This document shows positions 1 through 10,070 of a stretch of DNA of 64,000 bases, in pieces (positions within the stretch are counted from its first letter, which is position 1; each line of letters begins with the position of its first letter). Source of the DNA: Muscardinus avellanarius. Taxonomy: Eukaryota > Chordata > Mammalia > Rodentia > Gliridae. The stretch lies in contig OY726578.1 in the NCBI GenBank assembly GCA_963383645.1, positions 19,508,592 to 19,572,591 on the forward strand. Direction: 5' to 3'. Below the pieces are notes generated by a model. It had not been told where the DNA came from, did no database searches, and worked only from the letters and a program-made list of their open reading frames with translations. Position numbers and translations under genes: made by a program.

Positions 1-68
1 GGACCTGTGATCCTCCTGTCTCAGCCTCCCAAGTATTGGGATTGCAGGTGTACACCACCATGCCCGGC
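1..68 (-). mobile_element. B1 monomer end of a B1-dID SINE, cut by window edge
   Basis: The reverse complement reads as the 5' half of the local SINE, from 'ggccgggcatggtgg' through 'gggaggctgagacagg'. The ID half would lie left of the window. Confidence 0.85.
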
Positions 69-204
69 CCACAGATACGTTGATATTGCTGGAAATAATG
101 GAAAACTAATATCCCTGGCCACCAACAGAATGTGTCTTCCAAAATAAGCACAACAGAAATAAAATGCCATGATGAGACACCCGCTTCACACTGCCATATA
201 TATA
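69..204. other. short AT-rich spacer, nothing recognised
   Basis: Unassigned sequence between two SINEs. It ends in an AT-rich run at about 196-206. Confidence 0.5.
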
Positions 205-218
205 TTTTTTTTGGGGGG

Positions 219-474
219 GGGATTGGGGATTGAACCCAGTACCATGCTTGGCTCACATGTACAGTTTCTGTTTTTTGTTTTGGTACTGGGGATTGAACCC
301 AGAGATGTTCTACCTCTGAGCTACATCCCAGCCCTTTTTACTTTTTATTTGGAAACAGGGTCTGGCGTGGTTGCAGAGGGCCTCACTAAGTAGCTGAGGC
401 TGGCCTTGAACCACGATCCTTCTGTCTCAGCCTCCCGAATGCTGGGATTACAAGTGTACGCCACCACGCCCGGC
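219..474 (-). mobile_element. B1-dID SINE with a second ID stub
   Basis: From right to left it has the B1 head at 474, the B1 core, and an ID module ending near 282 with 'tactggggattgaaccc'. A second copy of the ID end ('attgaacccagtacc') at 222-245 suggests a stub of another element or a local duplication. Confidence 0.85.
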
Positions 475-1560
475 TTCTCTTCCTCTTCTTGACCCCTCTA
501 ATGCTGGTGGGAGCCCAGGGGTCAGAGCTGGGCCCGTGGGGGTGGTTTCTGGGTGCATGGCTCCCTGCCCTGGGGCCTACGCCGGGCTCTGCCCACACAC
601 AACTGGGGGGCTCTCATGCCCATGGGCACCTAGGGCCCGCCACTTTCCTGCAGCTAAATGGTCCTGGGGAATCTGGATGCATCTTATTTGCAGGGGAATC
701 ACAGGCGGAGTTGGCACCTGCTCGGACCGGCAGATAAACTCCACTTTGGTCTTTGCCAGGAGGGACTGCGGGCTGTGCACCACTTGTGCAGAGACCTTCC
801 GAAGGCTGTGGGGACGGGTCCAGGTGTGACAGCCGTGGCTCATTCATTCATTAATTCATTCACCAATCAGGCATTTAGCTTGTGCCTGTCAGGGCTAGCC
901 CCTGGGAACCCAGTTAGGCCCAGAACATACTTTCTGCCCTCTCTGGAGCTCGTACTCCCCTGGGGGTCGTGCCAAGTGCCCGGGGAAGTCCAGCCAAGGC
1001 CGCAGTCCAGCGACTGGGCATGGGAGTTGAGTGACCACAGCCCGGAGGTGAGCGGTCCTCCCGGTGAAGCCCGGACAGGGCGGCGCAGGGTTGCAGGAGG
1101 CAGGGCCCGGGGCCAGGTCAAGACTGTGTTCTGGCGGAGGCAGGGAGCCTGGAGAAAGGCCGGGCGCTGCGTCCAGGGGAGGAGAGGAGGCCGGAATGGA
1201 GGATAGGAAGCGGGGCAGGGGTGCACCCACAGCCCTGGGCAGGGGCGGTGGCTTGCTGGGCATGGATAGCGCAGGGACCTCGACGGTAGGCCATGGGGGA
1301 GCCATACTGGGCCAGGCCGGCTGCACTGGGCTTCCCCAACTCAGGGATGGAAGCTTTGCTGCACCGGGTGCGCTCCTGCCGCCCTTCCCAGCGTAGGGTG
1401 CCTTCCTGCTCCAGGGAGAGGCTGGGGTGCGGGGCAGAGGTGGGGGGCCGGCCTGTCCTCCCTCTGACCACTCTCTGAATGCTCTGGAGAACCCCTCCTT
1501 CTCCCTCCATCCCTCCTTCTCTCTGTCCTGCAGCCGCGTGGCTTTGTCCTCCCTCCGAGC
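475..1560. other. GC-rich single-copy DNA, no gene seen
   Basis: Open frames on both strands are uninterrupted mainly because the sequence is GC-rich; none shows domain-like composition or convincing splice context. 'cattcattcattaattcattc' at about 842-862 is a short imperfect simple repeat. Confidence 0.5.
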
Positions 1561-1692
1561 CCTGGGGCCCGGGGTGGGGTGGGTGCAGCACAGACCCACC
1601 CCCTACCACCTGCCGGGCCTTGGGCCCCTGGGGCCCGGGGTGGGGTGGGTGCAGCACAGACCCACCCCCTACCACCTGCCGGGCCTTGGGCT
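1561..1692. repeat. 66-bp tandem duplication, two near-identical copies
   Basis: Copies start at 1561 and 1627 and differ at about one base. Each contains an inverted repeat, ggggtgggt (1576-1584) against acccacccc (1594-1602), able to form a 9-bp stem with a 9-nt loop. The near identity points to a recent duplication. Confidence 0.9.
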
Positions 1693-2664
1693 CCGTATTC
1701 CAGCCAAACACAGCCCAGCAAGCAGCGAGGCAGGTTAAAGTAGGTACTATGTCAGCCCTGGGCCAGAAGAAAGCCGAGTGCCTGAAAGAACGCCCGTGGC
1801 CAGCAGTGGGCAACTCAAAGCTGCCCGCCTGGCCGCCTGGCCTGTCCCCAGGGAGGGCGCCCAGCTCGGCGGGTATGGAGGCGTCCAGGCGATGCGGGCT
1901 GGGCGCAGACCCCGAGATGGCGCCTCTTGGCTCCGTGTCCTGTTTGAGGCTGATCCTTGTTGATACGCAACGCTCCAGTTGACAGACACGCCGGGGACAG
2001 CGATTCCACAGCACGAATCTGTCACGATGCGTCAGGCATCGCCCTGATGACGGACCCGCACGTGGTCTCCAATCCCCTCGCCCCCGAGCCTCAGGAGCCT
2101 CCTCCATCGGTCTACACCCCGGGCTCCGGTGTTTTCTAGAACAGCGCCGATGACAGCGAGCCAGGAATGCCGTCAGATGTCAGACATCCACACCTGGTAC
2201 CGGATGCTGGTTTTTTTCAAGAATGTTCCAAGCACTGGCGGCTCACCTTCTCCACAAGAGGCAGACCCCAGACTCCTTGTGTATCAGACGCAGGCCAGAA
2301 GACCAGAGAGGCTGAGCAATCTCCCAACGCCACTCAGCCAGGAAAGGAGAGTGGGCCCTGCACCCCGCTTGGGTCACGGAGCTTTACCTCTGCGCGGCTG
2401 CACCCTCGCTGCTCGCTCCGTCCAGAGGGGTCCCCATCGGCCCCTGCCCAAGACGCCTTTCTGGCTCCCTTTCCTGCTGCACTCCCTGTGGTCGCCGGGC
2501 GATGGCCGCAGGTCTGGGGCTCTGCAGGACAGGCCTTGGTCCGTTTTCCCTGTTCCTGCGTCCCCAGCTGGCTTAGAGCCCAGGTTCCTGCTGGCCACCG
2601 CCCGTGAGCCAGACAGCGCGTCCTTGGCGCTCAGTGGCCCCGGGTGGGGGTGGGCGCGGCTCAG
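1693..2664. other. GC-rich single-copy DNA, no gene seen
   Basis: No repeat family or exon recognised. Frames such as 2129-2677 (+) have no recognisable motif and are treated as chance. Confidence 0.45.
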
Positions 2665-2755
2665 AGACTTCAGGTAACTTGTCTAGGGTCACACAGCCTG
2701 GCTGTAGTGGAGGCAGGACTGGGGCCGGACGTGTCGCCCAACATGTGACCGCGGC
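2665..2755 (-). mobile_element. MIR-like old SINE fragment
   Basis: 'gtaacttgtctagggtcacacagcctgg' read in two parts resembles the conserved MIR core in reverse orientation (the 'aggtcacacag' signature). Confidence 0.6.
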
Positions 2756-2784
2756 CTCTCCATGACTCCTGAAACCTTGAGCAC

Positions 2785-2900
2785 AGAATCCACATGGTGT
2801 AGTGACACCATGTTCACATCAAAGGGGGGAAACTGAGGCACCAAGAAGGAGTGAGACGTGCCTGGGGTCCCCAGCAAGTGGGCAGCAGGCAGAGCAGACC
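2785..2900 (-). mobile_element. MIR-like old SINE fragment
   Basis: 'gggaaactgaggcacc' at about 2828-2843, followed by a degraded continuation, is the usual reverse-strand MIR signature. Confidence 0.55.
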
Positions 2901-3365
2901 CCTGCCAGCCCTAGGCGGCAGAGACGGCGTGTCCCCAGCCGGGACGCGGGGCCCCTTCAGGAGGGAGTGACCTCAGGTTCTGGGGCTGGTGGCCAGGACG
3001 AGGCCCTGGTCTTGGGGTCGGGGTTGCTGGAGGGGGAGGGGCCGCTGCGGGGGAGGGGTCAGCTGGCCAGGCCGCGGGGGGCCGCAGGAGCTGTCACCGC
3101 TGACTGATGGATGGGGACAGTTTCCAGTGGCCGGCGGCCCCACGACGAGCCCGTGGCCCTCGCTGCTGCGGCCGGCGCTGGCCTCCTGCCCAATGCTGGC
3201 TTTGAAAGGCTGCCTGAGCCTTTTGTCAGAGGACCGGGCTGCCTGCTGGGCGGCCCCTGCCTGCGACCCAGGCTGCCTTCTATTACCTGCGGGCAGGAGG
3301 GCGGGCTGGGGGGCCAGCTGAGCCGCAGGAATCTGGAGGGGGAGGGCCAGAAAAGCCTCGAATTC
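2901..3365. other. GC-rich single-copy DNA, no gene seen
   Basis: Strongly GC-rich, with G-runs near 3028-3058 on the plus strand. No exon or repeat assigned. Confidence 0.4.
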
Positions 3366-3369
3366 CAGC

Positions 3370-3480
3370 CCGCTGAGACTTGGCCGCAGATGGGAAACCC
3401 AGGCCCAGAAAGGGCAATAGCCCTGCTCAAGGTCACACAGCAAGCTTGAGGCAGAGCTTGGGTGGGGCCCAGGGTAAGGA
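3370..3480 (-). mobile_element. MIR fragment
   Basis: 'gatgggaaacccaggcccag' and then 'caaggtcacacagcaagc' lie in the order expected for a reverse-strand MIR. Confidence 0.65.
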
Positions 3481-3950
3481 CAAGGAAGGGAGCGGGTGCC
3501 AGGATTTGCTGGACACCTCTGCTGACTGCTGACCGACTGCAAAGGGCACACCTGTTTCTGGTTACTGTCATTTTTTCAGCTGGATCCTTAGGTAAATAGC
3601 CTCTCTGAGCCCCGCCAGTTTCTTTGTCTGTGAAATACACTTTGTTTATCGAAGACCACCAGGAAGCCTAGATTAGACAGTCTCCTGCTTCCTGGAGCTC
3701 ACCGGCAGTCCCGGGCGAGTGTCCTGGGCAGAGACGGCCGGCCGTGGGACCCCGCGGGGTCAGGAAGGGCACTGGTGAGGTCAACAGGAGCGCTGCAGGG
3801 GTTCCAGGAGTGTGGGGAGCACCTCACGGCTGTGGGAGGACTCGAGGCAGAGCAGGAGCTTGGTGTCTACCTTGACAGTCCAAGCCAGGCGCAGCCGGGC
3901 TGGGCCGCCCTCCCGCGCACGCAGACTCCAGGCGCAGCCCCGGGTTGGTT
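3481..3950. other. single-copy DNA, nothing recognised
   Basis: No repeat signature or exon seen. Confidence 0.4.
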
Positions 3951-4390
3951 GTTCTTTCAAAAGCTATACTTAGATTTATCATGTGACCCCGGAATTCCAC
4001 TCCTGGGTATTTTACTCCCCAGGAACCGTAAACAGGGCAGTCAGCAGTCAAAATATCAAGATTTCTGGTAGGCAGGAGGTGGACCAGCGTGGCGGGAGCG
4101 CCGGCCGTTAACAGCAGCAAGGATCCGAGGAGCGATGTCGGGGTCCCCAGGCCGCGAGGCCGCGAGGCCGCGGGGGAGATGCTGCTGCCGGACTCCGCTG
4201 ACAGCAGAATTTCCCAAGATGGACCGTGGACCAGTGGCTGCGGGATCCATCCCCCACCTCGTGGGGAGAGAGCCTCCCTTGCGGGGTCACGGCAAAGTCT
4301 TACGACGACATGATGGCGAAGTTTGTATGCCGGCTGTCCACTTAAAACATTTAAAATGGCACGTTTTATGTTGGGAATATTTTGCCATGA
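3950..4390 (+). mobile_element. decayed L1 fragments (ORF2 tail and 3' end)
   Basis: 'ttatcatgtgaccccggaat' followed by 'tccactcctgggtattt' at about 3976-4012 resembles the late ORF2 segment of mammalian L1. 'cttaaaacatttaaaatggc' at about 4341-4360 resembles an L1 3' end. The GC-rich stretch between them is unassigned, so these may be two insertions. Confidence 0.5.
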
Positions 4391-4583
4391 TTTTTTTTTT
4401 TTTTGTGGTACTGGGGTTCCTGGAAACCCTTCTATCTCCGGGCTACACTCCCAGACATATTTTTATATTTTTATTTGGAAACAGGGTCTCTTAAGCCAGC
4501 GCGGCTGGCTTCGAACCTGCGCGATCCTCCTGTCTCCGCCTCCCAAGTGCGGGGATGACGAGCGTGTGCCACCACGCCTGGCT
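4389..4583 (-). mobile_element. B1-dID SINE, variant B
   Basis: Reverse-strand copy with the variant B landmarks 'ggttcctggaaacccttct' and 'cttaagccagcgcggctgg'. The tail is the T-run at 4389-4404. Confidence 0.9.
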
Positions 4584-4654
4584 TGTCATGATTTTAAAAA
4601 TGAATTATATAAGATACGAAAAAAAGAATCAACCACCACTGAGTTATATACTTT

Positions 4655-4842
4655 ATTTTTCCAGTACTGGGGATCACACTCAAGGGCATTCTGCCACTGA
4701 GCTACATACCCCAGGCCTATTTTATTTTTTATTTTGAAGCAGGGTCTCACTAGGTCACTGAGGCTGGCCTTGAACCTGCAATCCTCCTTTCTCAGCCTCC
4801 CATATTGCTGGGATTAGAGAGGTATGTGCCACTGTGCTGGGT
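4655..4842 (-). mobile_element. B1-dID SINE, standard form
   Basis: ID end 'cagtactggggatcacact' on the left and B1 head near 4842. More diverged than its neighbours. Confidence 0.85.
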
Positions 4843-4870
4843 GAGGTGTACACTTAAAAAAATTTTTTTT

Positions 4871-5067
4871 AGCTGGGCGTGGTGGCGCACGCTTGTAATC
4901 CCTGCTCTTGGGAGGCGGAGACAGGAGGATCGCGCAGGTTCGAAGCCAGCCGCACTGGCTTAAGAGATACTGTTTCCAAATAAAAAATATATATATAAAA
5001 ATTAGGTCTGGGAGTATAGCCCGGAGGTAGAAGGGCTTCCAGAAACCCTAGTACCACCAAAAAATAT
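4871..5067 (+). mobile_element. B1-dID SINE, variant B
   Basis: Full-length forward copy from 'gctgggcgtggtggcgcac' to 'ctagtaccaccaaaaaa'. It lies head-to-head with the reverse copy at 4655-4842. Confidence 0.9.
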
Positions 5068-5100
5068 TTTAATTAATTAATTATTATTATTATTATTATT
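5068..5100. repeat. AT-rich (TTA)n microsatellite
   Basis: Short (TTA)n run joining the tails of two SINEs, probably grown from their A-rich tails. Confidence 0.75.
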
Positions 5101-5285
5101 TGCAGTACTGGGGATGGAACTCAGGGACATCTGACCTCTGAGCTACACCTCCAGCCCTATTTTTTTATTCTTTTTAGTCTTGAAACAGGGTCTCACTGAG
5201 TTGCGGATGAGGCTGTCCTCAAACTGCAGTTCTCCTGTCTGTCTCCTGAATGCTGTGATTACACACGCTCACCACCACGCCCAGC
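5101..5285 (-). mobile_element. B1-dID SINE, standard form
   Basis: ID end 'cagtactggggatggaact' on the left, B1 head 'ccaccacgcccagcc' on the right. Part of the B1 core is shortened. Confidence 0.85.
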
Positions 5286-5345
5286 CTTAGTTGACACTTT
5301 AAGTGGACGAATTATACCTGAATAGAGCTACTGAAAATAAGCAAA
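5286..5345 (+). mobile_element. L1-like 3'-end scrap
   Basis: 'gaattatacctgaatagagc' resembles the terminal bases of old L1 elements and may continue the remnant ending near 4390, separated by later SINEs. Confidence 0.4.
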
Positions 5346-5349
5346 TGTA

Positions 5350-5752
5350 GCCGGGCGTGGTGGGCGCGCTCGCAATCCCAGCATTGGGAGGCTGAGACTG
5401 GAGGGTCGCGGTTCGCTCTCATCAACCTAGTGAGACTCTGTTTCAAAATAAAATGCAATAGGCCGGGCGTGGTGGCGCACACTTGTAATCCCCGCGCTTG
5501 GGAGGTGGAGACAGGAGGATCACGCAGGTTCGAAGCCAGCCGCGCTGGCGTAAGAGACTCTGTTTCAAAAATATAAAATAGGTCTGGGAGTGTAGCCCAG
5601 AGGTAGAAGGGCTTCCAGGAACCCCAGTACCACCAAATAAATAAATAAATAAATAAATATAAAATAAATAAAATAAAATGCAATAAAATAAGGCTGGAGG
5701 TGTAGCTCAAAAGTAGAATGCTCTGGGTTCAATCCACAAAAAATAAAATAAA
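5350..5752 (+). mobile_element. B1-dID SINE split by a younger variant B copy
   Basis: The B1 half lies at 5350-5460 and the ID half ('ggctggaggtgtagctc' onward) at 5691-5752. The inserted element fills the gap and is flanked by a perfect 16-base duplication, aaaataaaatgcaata, at 5445-5460 and 5670-5685. Confidence 0.9.
5461..5669 (+). mobile_element. B1-dID SINE, variant B, nested
   Basis: Complete copy ending in an (AAAT)n tail. The perfect 16-base TSD fixes the boundaries and shows that variant B inserted after the standard-form host copy. Confidence 0.95.
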
Positions 5753-5810
5753 AAATGGGGGGCTTGGGTAGGGGCCCCGAGGGCCCTATTAAGAGAGAAA
5801 ACTCCTTAGC

Positions 5811-6028
5811 CGGGCATGGTGGCTCACGCTTGTAATCCCAGCATTCAGGAGGGTGAGACAGGAGGATCACAGGTTTGTGGCCAGCCTCAGCTACTTAGTG
5901 AGGCCCTCTGCAACTCAGTGAGACCCTGTTTCAAAATAAAGAATAAAAAATAGGGCAGGGGCTGTAGCTCGGAGGTCAAATGCCCCTGGGTTCCATCCCC
6001 AGACCCGGAAAAAAAAAAAAAAAAAAAG
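5811..6028 (+). mobile_element. B1-dID SINE, standard form, full length
   Basis: Complete from 'gccgggcatggtggctcac' to an 18-base A tail at about 6009-6027. The ID module carries 'gaggtcaaatgcccctggg'. Confidence 0.93.
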
Positions 6029-6840
6029 GGAAAAGTCGCCTAAGCGAAGAGTCCACAGCCTGCTCAGTCTGAATTAATGACGGGCTGGCTGCTTCTGACT
6101 CTCCCTACGGCTATACAAATTTTCCCAGAGGCGGAAGGGGTATTTCTAGCCCTGTCTCCGCTCTGAAGCGCTGTGTGCTGTTGGGCGAGCCCCAGGCCCA
6201 CTCTGTGCCTGTTTACTTACAGCCTGCCCACTCCGTGTGTGGACTTTGCTGGCCTTTACCCCGCTCTGTGAAGACAGAGAGGTCCAGAGGGTGAGGGGCC
6301 GAGCCGCCCCTGGCTGGGGCTGGCCGGGGCTGGCCTCCCTCCCTCCCTCTGTGTCCGCCTCCCGAGTTGGTCACGGATTCGGTTCCTCCTGAAATAATCT
6401 CCATGTGTCTGGGATTGGGTTTCCATGTCTGGCCCCGTCCCTCCCTCCCGGGACCCGGGCCCCCCACGGTCCAGGGCTGCGGGGCGGGGGCCTCCTCGCT
6501 CATCTGACCCTGCGAGGGGCCTGGGCATCTGGTTTAGCCATCAGACCATCAGAGCAGGGGCTTATTTAGGTCTCAGTGACCCGTGGAGCCCCCTGGGAGA
6601 GGGAGAGAGCGGCATGGGAAACGGGGGCTCACGGTGAGGCCCAGGGGCGAGGGCGGAGACCCAGCAATGGATACCGGCGGGGGTGGGGGGTGGGGGTGGG
6701 GGACCTGCACGCACAAACGCTCCACGCAGAGCCAGCTCTGCGCACCTGTCTGGAGGTTCTCATTGCATCCATGCTAGAGGCCTCTGTCGGGTGGGCTCCT
6801 CCCCCAGATACCCTTCCAGGCCTCACTGCTAGGGTCAGCG
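6029..6840. other. single-copy GC-rich DNA with a G-quadruplex motif
   Basis: No gene seen. The segment 6365-6425 ('gttggtcacggattcggttc' and onward) is relatively AT-balanced and could be conserved. A strong G-quadruplex motif is listed separately. Confidence 0.4.
6679..6702 (+). other. G-quadruplex motif, four G-runs with single-T loops
   Basis: G5-T-G6-T-G5-T-G5, with one-base loops throughout. This geometry is known to favour very stable parallel quadruplexes. Confidence 0.85.
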
Positions 6841-6842
6841 CC

Positions 6843-7025
6843 CGCTACTTAGTGAGGCCCTCGGCAACTCAGTGAGACCCTGTTTCAAAATAAAGGATAA
6901 AAAATGGGGCTTGGGTGCAGCTCGGAAGTAGAATGCCCCTGGGTTCCATCCTCAGGACTGCAAAATAAAATTAAAATGAAACAATAAAATTAAAATGAAA
7001 CAAATAAAATTAAAATAAAACAATA
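6843..7025 (+). mobile_element. 5'-truncated B1-dID SINE
   Basis: Begins inside the B1 half at 'gctacttagtgaggccc' and runs through a full ID module into a repeated (AAATTAAAATGAAAC)-like tail. Confidence 0.85.
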
Positions 7026-7026
7026 A

Positions 7027-7161
7027 GCTGAGTGTGGTGGGCACACGCTTGTAATCCCAGCATTGGGGAGGCTGAGACAGAAGGATCATAGTTCACAGAT
7101 AGCCTCAGCTACTTAGTGAGGCCCTTGGCAACTTAGTGAAAAATAAAAAATAAAATAAAAT
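7027..7161 (+). mobile_element. B1 half of a B1-dID SINE, ID module missing
   Basis: B1 monomer with head 'gctgagtgtggtgggcaca', ending in 'aaaataaaaaataaaat' without an ID half. Confidence 0.8.
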
Positions 7162-7162
7162 G

Positions 7163-7362
7163 AGCCGAGTGTGGTGGTGCACGCTTGTAATCTCAGCATT
7201 CGGGAGGCTGAGACCCGAGGATCGAGGTTCGAGGACAGCCTCAGCTACTTAGAGAGGCCCTCTGCAACTCAGTGAGACCCTGTTTCCAAATAAAGAATAA
7301 AAAATTGGGCAGGGGGTGTAGCTTGGAGGTCGAATGCCCCTGGGTTCCATCCCCAGACCCGC

Positions 7363-7393
<31 letters not shown>

Positions 7394-7397
7394 ATAC
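7163..7397 (+). mobile_element. B1-dID SINE, standard form
   Basis: Complete copy directly following the previous one. The tail is (TAAA)n at about 7363-7396. Confidence 0.9.
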
Positions 7398-7873
7398 AAT
7401 TAAATAGAGGTTCTGAGAGGTTTAGTAAGGAGCCCAGGCTAGCCGGGAGGCCAGTGCCAAGGCCTGGCATCTGCTGAGCAGGCCCAGCTTGGGAGCTGGG
7501 GCTGAGCTTCCTGGCCCTGGGGTACGGCCGATGGCTGCCTCCTGCCCAGCAGCCTCTACCTGCCCCTTGGGCAGCCACGTGGCTTCCAAGGGCTTGACTC
7601 TTGGCCTCAGACAGAGGGGAGCGTTTCTACTCTCTCCATCCTCTGCTTCGCCCTGGGAGCGGGGTCAGGGGAGGCTCGCTGGGTCCGGGGCTCCTGGGTC
7701 TTCTGCCGGCCTCCCAAGTGGGCAGCGGCCGAAGCTTCCTGTGATTGGGCACAGCACCGCCTCGGCCTCGTGCTGGCCGAGAGGATGTGGAGCTGGTCCC
7801 GGCTCTGGTGCGCACATCTAGGCTCCGGGCACCCGCAGCTACTGGCCGTTGCCGACATTAGGCGTTAACTGTT
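7398..7873. other. GC-rich single-copy DNA, no gene seen
   Basis: No exon, repeat or recognisable motif identified. Confidence 0.4.
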
Positions 7874-7938
7874 ATTTTTTGGTAATGGGAATCGAACCCA
7901 GGTACATTCCATCACCAAGCTACACCCCAGCTCTTTAA
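7874..7938 (-). mobile_element. ID-module fragment of a SINE
   Basis: 'ggtaatgggaatcgaaccc' and 'gctacaccccagctc' match the reverse-strand ID half; the B1 half is absent. Confidence 0.75.
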
Positions 7939-7955
7939 AAAAATTTTTTATTGTG

Positions 7956-8150
7956 CCGGGCGTGGTGGCGCACGCTTGTAATCCCCGCGCTTGGGAGGCA
8001 GAGACAGGAGGTTCACGCAGGTTCGAAGTCAGCCATGCTGGCTTAAGAGACCCTGTTTCCAAATAAAAGATATAAAATAGGTCTGGGAGTGTAGCCCGGA
8101 GGTAGAAGGGCTTCCAGGAACCCCAGTATTGCAAAAAAAAAAAAAAAAAG
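7956..8150 (+). mobile_element. B1-dID SINE, variant B
   Basis: Complete copy with a poly-A tail (8131-8148) that grades into (GAA)n. Confidence 0.92.
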
Positions 8151-8169
8151 AAGAAGAAGAAGAAAAGAA

Positions 8170-8171
<2 letters not shown>

Positions 8172-8215
<44 letters not shown>

Positions 8216-8220
8216 TTTTT
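8172..8220. repeat. (TTTA)n microsatellite
   Basis: About 11 TTTA units at the tail side of the following reverse-strand SINE. Confidence 0.95.
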
Positions 8221-8404
8221 GCAGTACTGGGGATGGACCGCAGAGGCATTGTTACCTCCGAGCTACACCCCCAGCACTACTTTTTAGTGTTTCTATTTGT
8301 GAAACAGGGTCTCACCGAGTTGCAAAGGGCCTTGCTAAGTAGCTGAGGCTGGCCGTGAACCACGAGGCCTCCCCAACCCACCACAAGCGTGAACCACACC
8401 TGGC
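8220..8404 (-). mobile_element. B1-dID SINE, standard form
   Basis: ID end 'cagtactggggatggaccg' on the left. The B1 half is internally shortened around 8372-8390. Confidence 0.85.
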
Positions 8405-8408
8405 CGTC

Positions 8409-8449
<41 letters not shown>
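8409..8449. repeat. (TTG)n microsatellite
   Basis: About 13 GTT/TTG units between two reverse-strand SINE parts. Confidence 0.95.
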
Positions 8450-8454
8450 TGTTT

Positions 8455-8572
8455 TTAACAGTCTCACTGGGTTGCTGAGAGTCTACCTCCACTGCTGAGC
8501 CTCAAACCGGTGAGCCCCCTGTCTCGGCTCCCTAAGTACTGGGATCAGAGGCACGCACACCAGGCCCGGCTG
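8455..8572 (-). mobile_element. B1 monomer of a SINE
   Basis: Reverse B1 half from 'acagtctcactgggttgct' to 'caggcccggct', diverged and lacking an ID half. Confidence 0.75.
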
Positions 8573-8644
8573 TGTTAACATTTTCATTACTTGCTGGCGT
8601 GGGGTGGTACAGCTGGGGTGCTGGGTTCCCATGGGAACAACATT

Positions 8645-8790
8645 CAATTCATTGGCCCCGGGCTCTGGGGTGGGGTCAGCCTACCACGCTGGCCCGGGCC
8701 TCTCTGAGCCTCAGTGTGGGCATCTGTGAAATAGGACGCCATCCCCACAGGTCTCCATCGTTGAGACCACAGTGTACTGAGCTGTCGGGG
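8645..8790 (+). mobile_element. MIR-like fragment
   Basis: 'tctgagcctcagtgtgggca' and 'tctgtgaaataggacg' have the order of the forward MIR core. Confidence 0.5.
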
Positions 8791-8799
8791 CCCACAGGC

Positions 8800-9328
8800 C
8801 GGTGCCCGGAAGTCCACACAGCAGGCTGCTTCGCTCTTCTGTGACAGGCAGTCACAGGGCCCTGCAGTAGCGTCTCCCTGGCAGGTGGGTATCAGGTTTC
8901 TGCTCCTGGTGGGCTGGACTGGGCTGGGGGGATCCAGGCTGATCCTCCATCAGGCCTGAAAATACCTCCACAAATCCCTCTTGTAAAATCCCCAGCCGAG
9001 GGAGGAGGCTAAAATAAGACCCGAGGTCATGGTCTCCAGTTGCCACCGACCCAGTCAGTCCCTCGGGGACCTGTGCTTCCCGCGCACATAAACCCTGAAA
9101 CCAGAGAGTGCAGGCAGGTGCTGTCCATCTCCCAGCCAGGAGTCAGGGTGCAGATTCCCCGGCCTGGCCCCGGAGGAGGAGGCTGGGGAAGTGCTCTTCA
9201 CCAAGCTCCTCGCCAGCGGCAGGGAACTGCACCAGCGAGCACAAATTCACACCTCCGAATTCACACCTCTGGGAGCCCTGAGCTGGGCCTGAGTGCCTCT
9301 GTCAGGCTGAGCAGAGGCCTGGTGGAGT
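8800..9328. other. single-copy DNA, no gene seen
   Basis: No exon or repeat recognised up to the edge of the GGAT array. Confidence 0.4.
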
Positions 9329-10070
9329 GAAGGGTGGGTGGGTGGATGGATGGGTGGATGAAGAATAGATGTGGGGAAGAATAGATGAATAAATGGATGG
9401 ATGGGTAGATGGATAGATGGAAGGATGGATGGAAGGATGGACGGATGGATGGGTGGATGGATGGATGGATGGTTGGATGGATGGAAGGATGGGTGGATGG
9501 ATGGAAGGATGGGTAGATGGATGGGTGGATGGATGGTTGGATGGAAGGATGGGTGGATGGATGGAAGGATGGATGGATGGATGGGTGGATGGATAGATGG
9601 AAGGATGGATGGAAGGATGGATGGATGGATGGGTGCATGGGTGGATGGATGGTTGGATGGATGGGGGATGGGTAGATGGATGGAAGGATGGGTGGATGGA
9701 TGGATGGATGGATGGGTGGATGGGTGGATGGGTTGATGGATGGAAGGATGGGTGGATGGATGGAAGGATGGATGGATGGATGGGTGGATGGGTGGATGGA
9801 TGGAAGGATGGATGGATGGATGGAAGGATGGATGGATGGGTGGATGGATGGAAGGATGGATGGATGGATGGATGGATGGAAGGATGGGTGGGTGGATGGG
9901 TGGATGGATGGAAGGATGGATGGATGGATGGGTGGGTGGATGGGTGGATGGATGGAAGGATGGGTGGATGGATGGAGGGATGGGTGGATGGGTGGATGGA
10001 TGGAAGGATGGATGGGTGGATGGATGGAAGGATGGGTGGATGGATGGAAGGATGGGTAGATGGGTGGATG
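9329..10070. repeat. (GGAT)n-type satellite array, left part
   Basis: About 740 bp of GGAT tetramers with GGGT and GGAA variants (plus-strand sense). It translates to long Trp-Met-Asp-Gly peptides that are artefacts. A non-tetramer block near 9358-9395 recurs in the right part at about 10701-10738. Confidence 0.97.

Noticed and set aside
1118..2107. 329-aa minus-strand frame
   Set aside because: It crosses a recent 66-bp tandem duplication and has no domain-like segments. Long frames are expected by chance in DNA this GC-rich.
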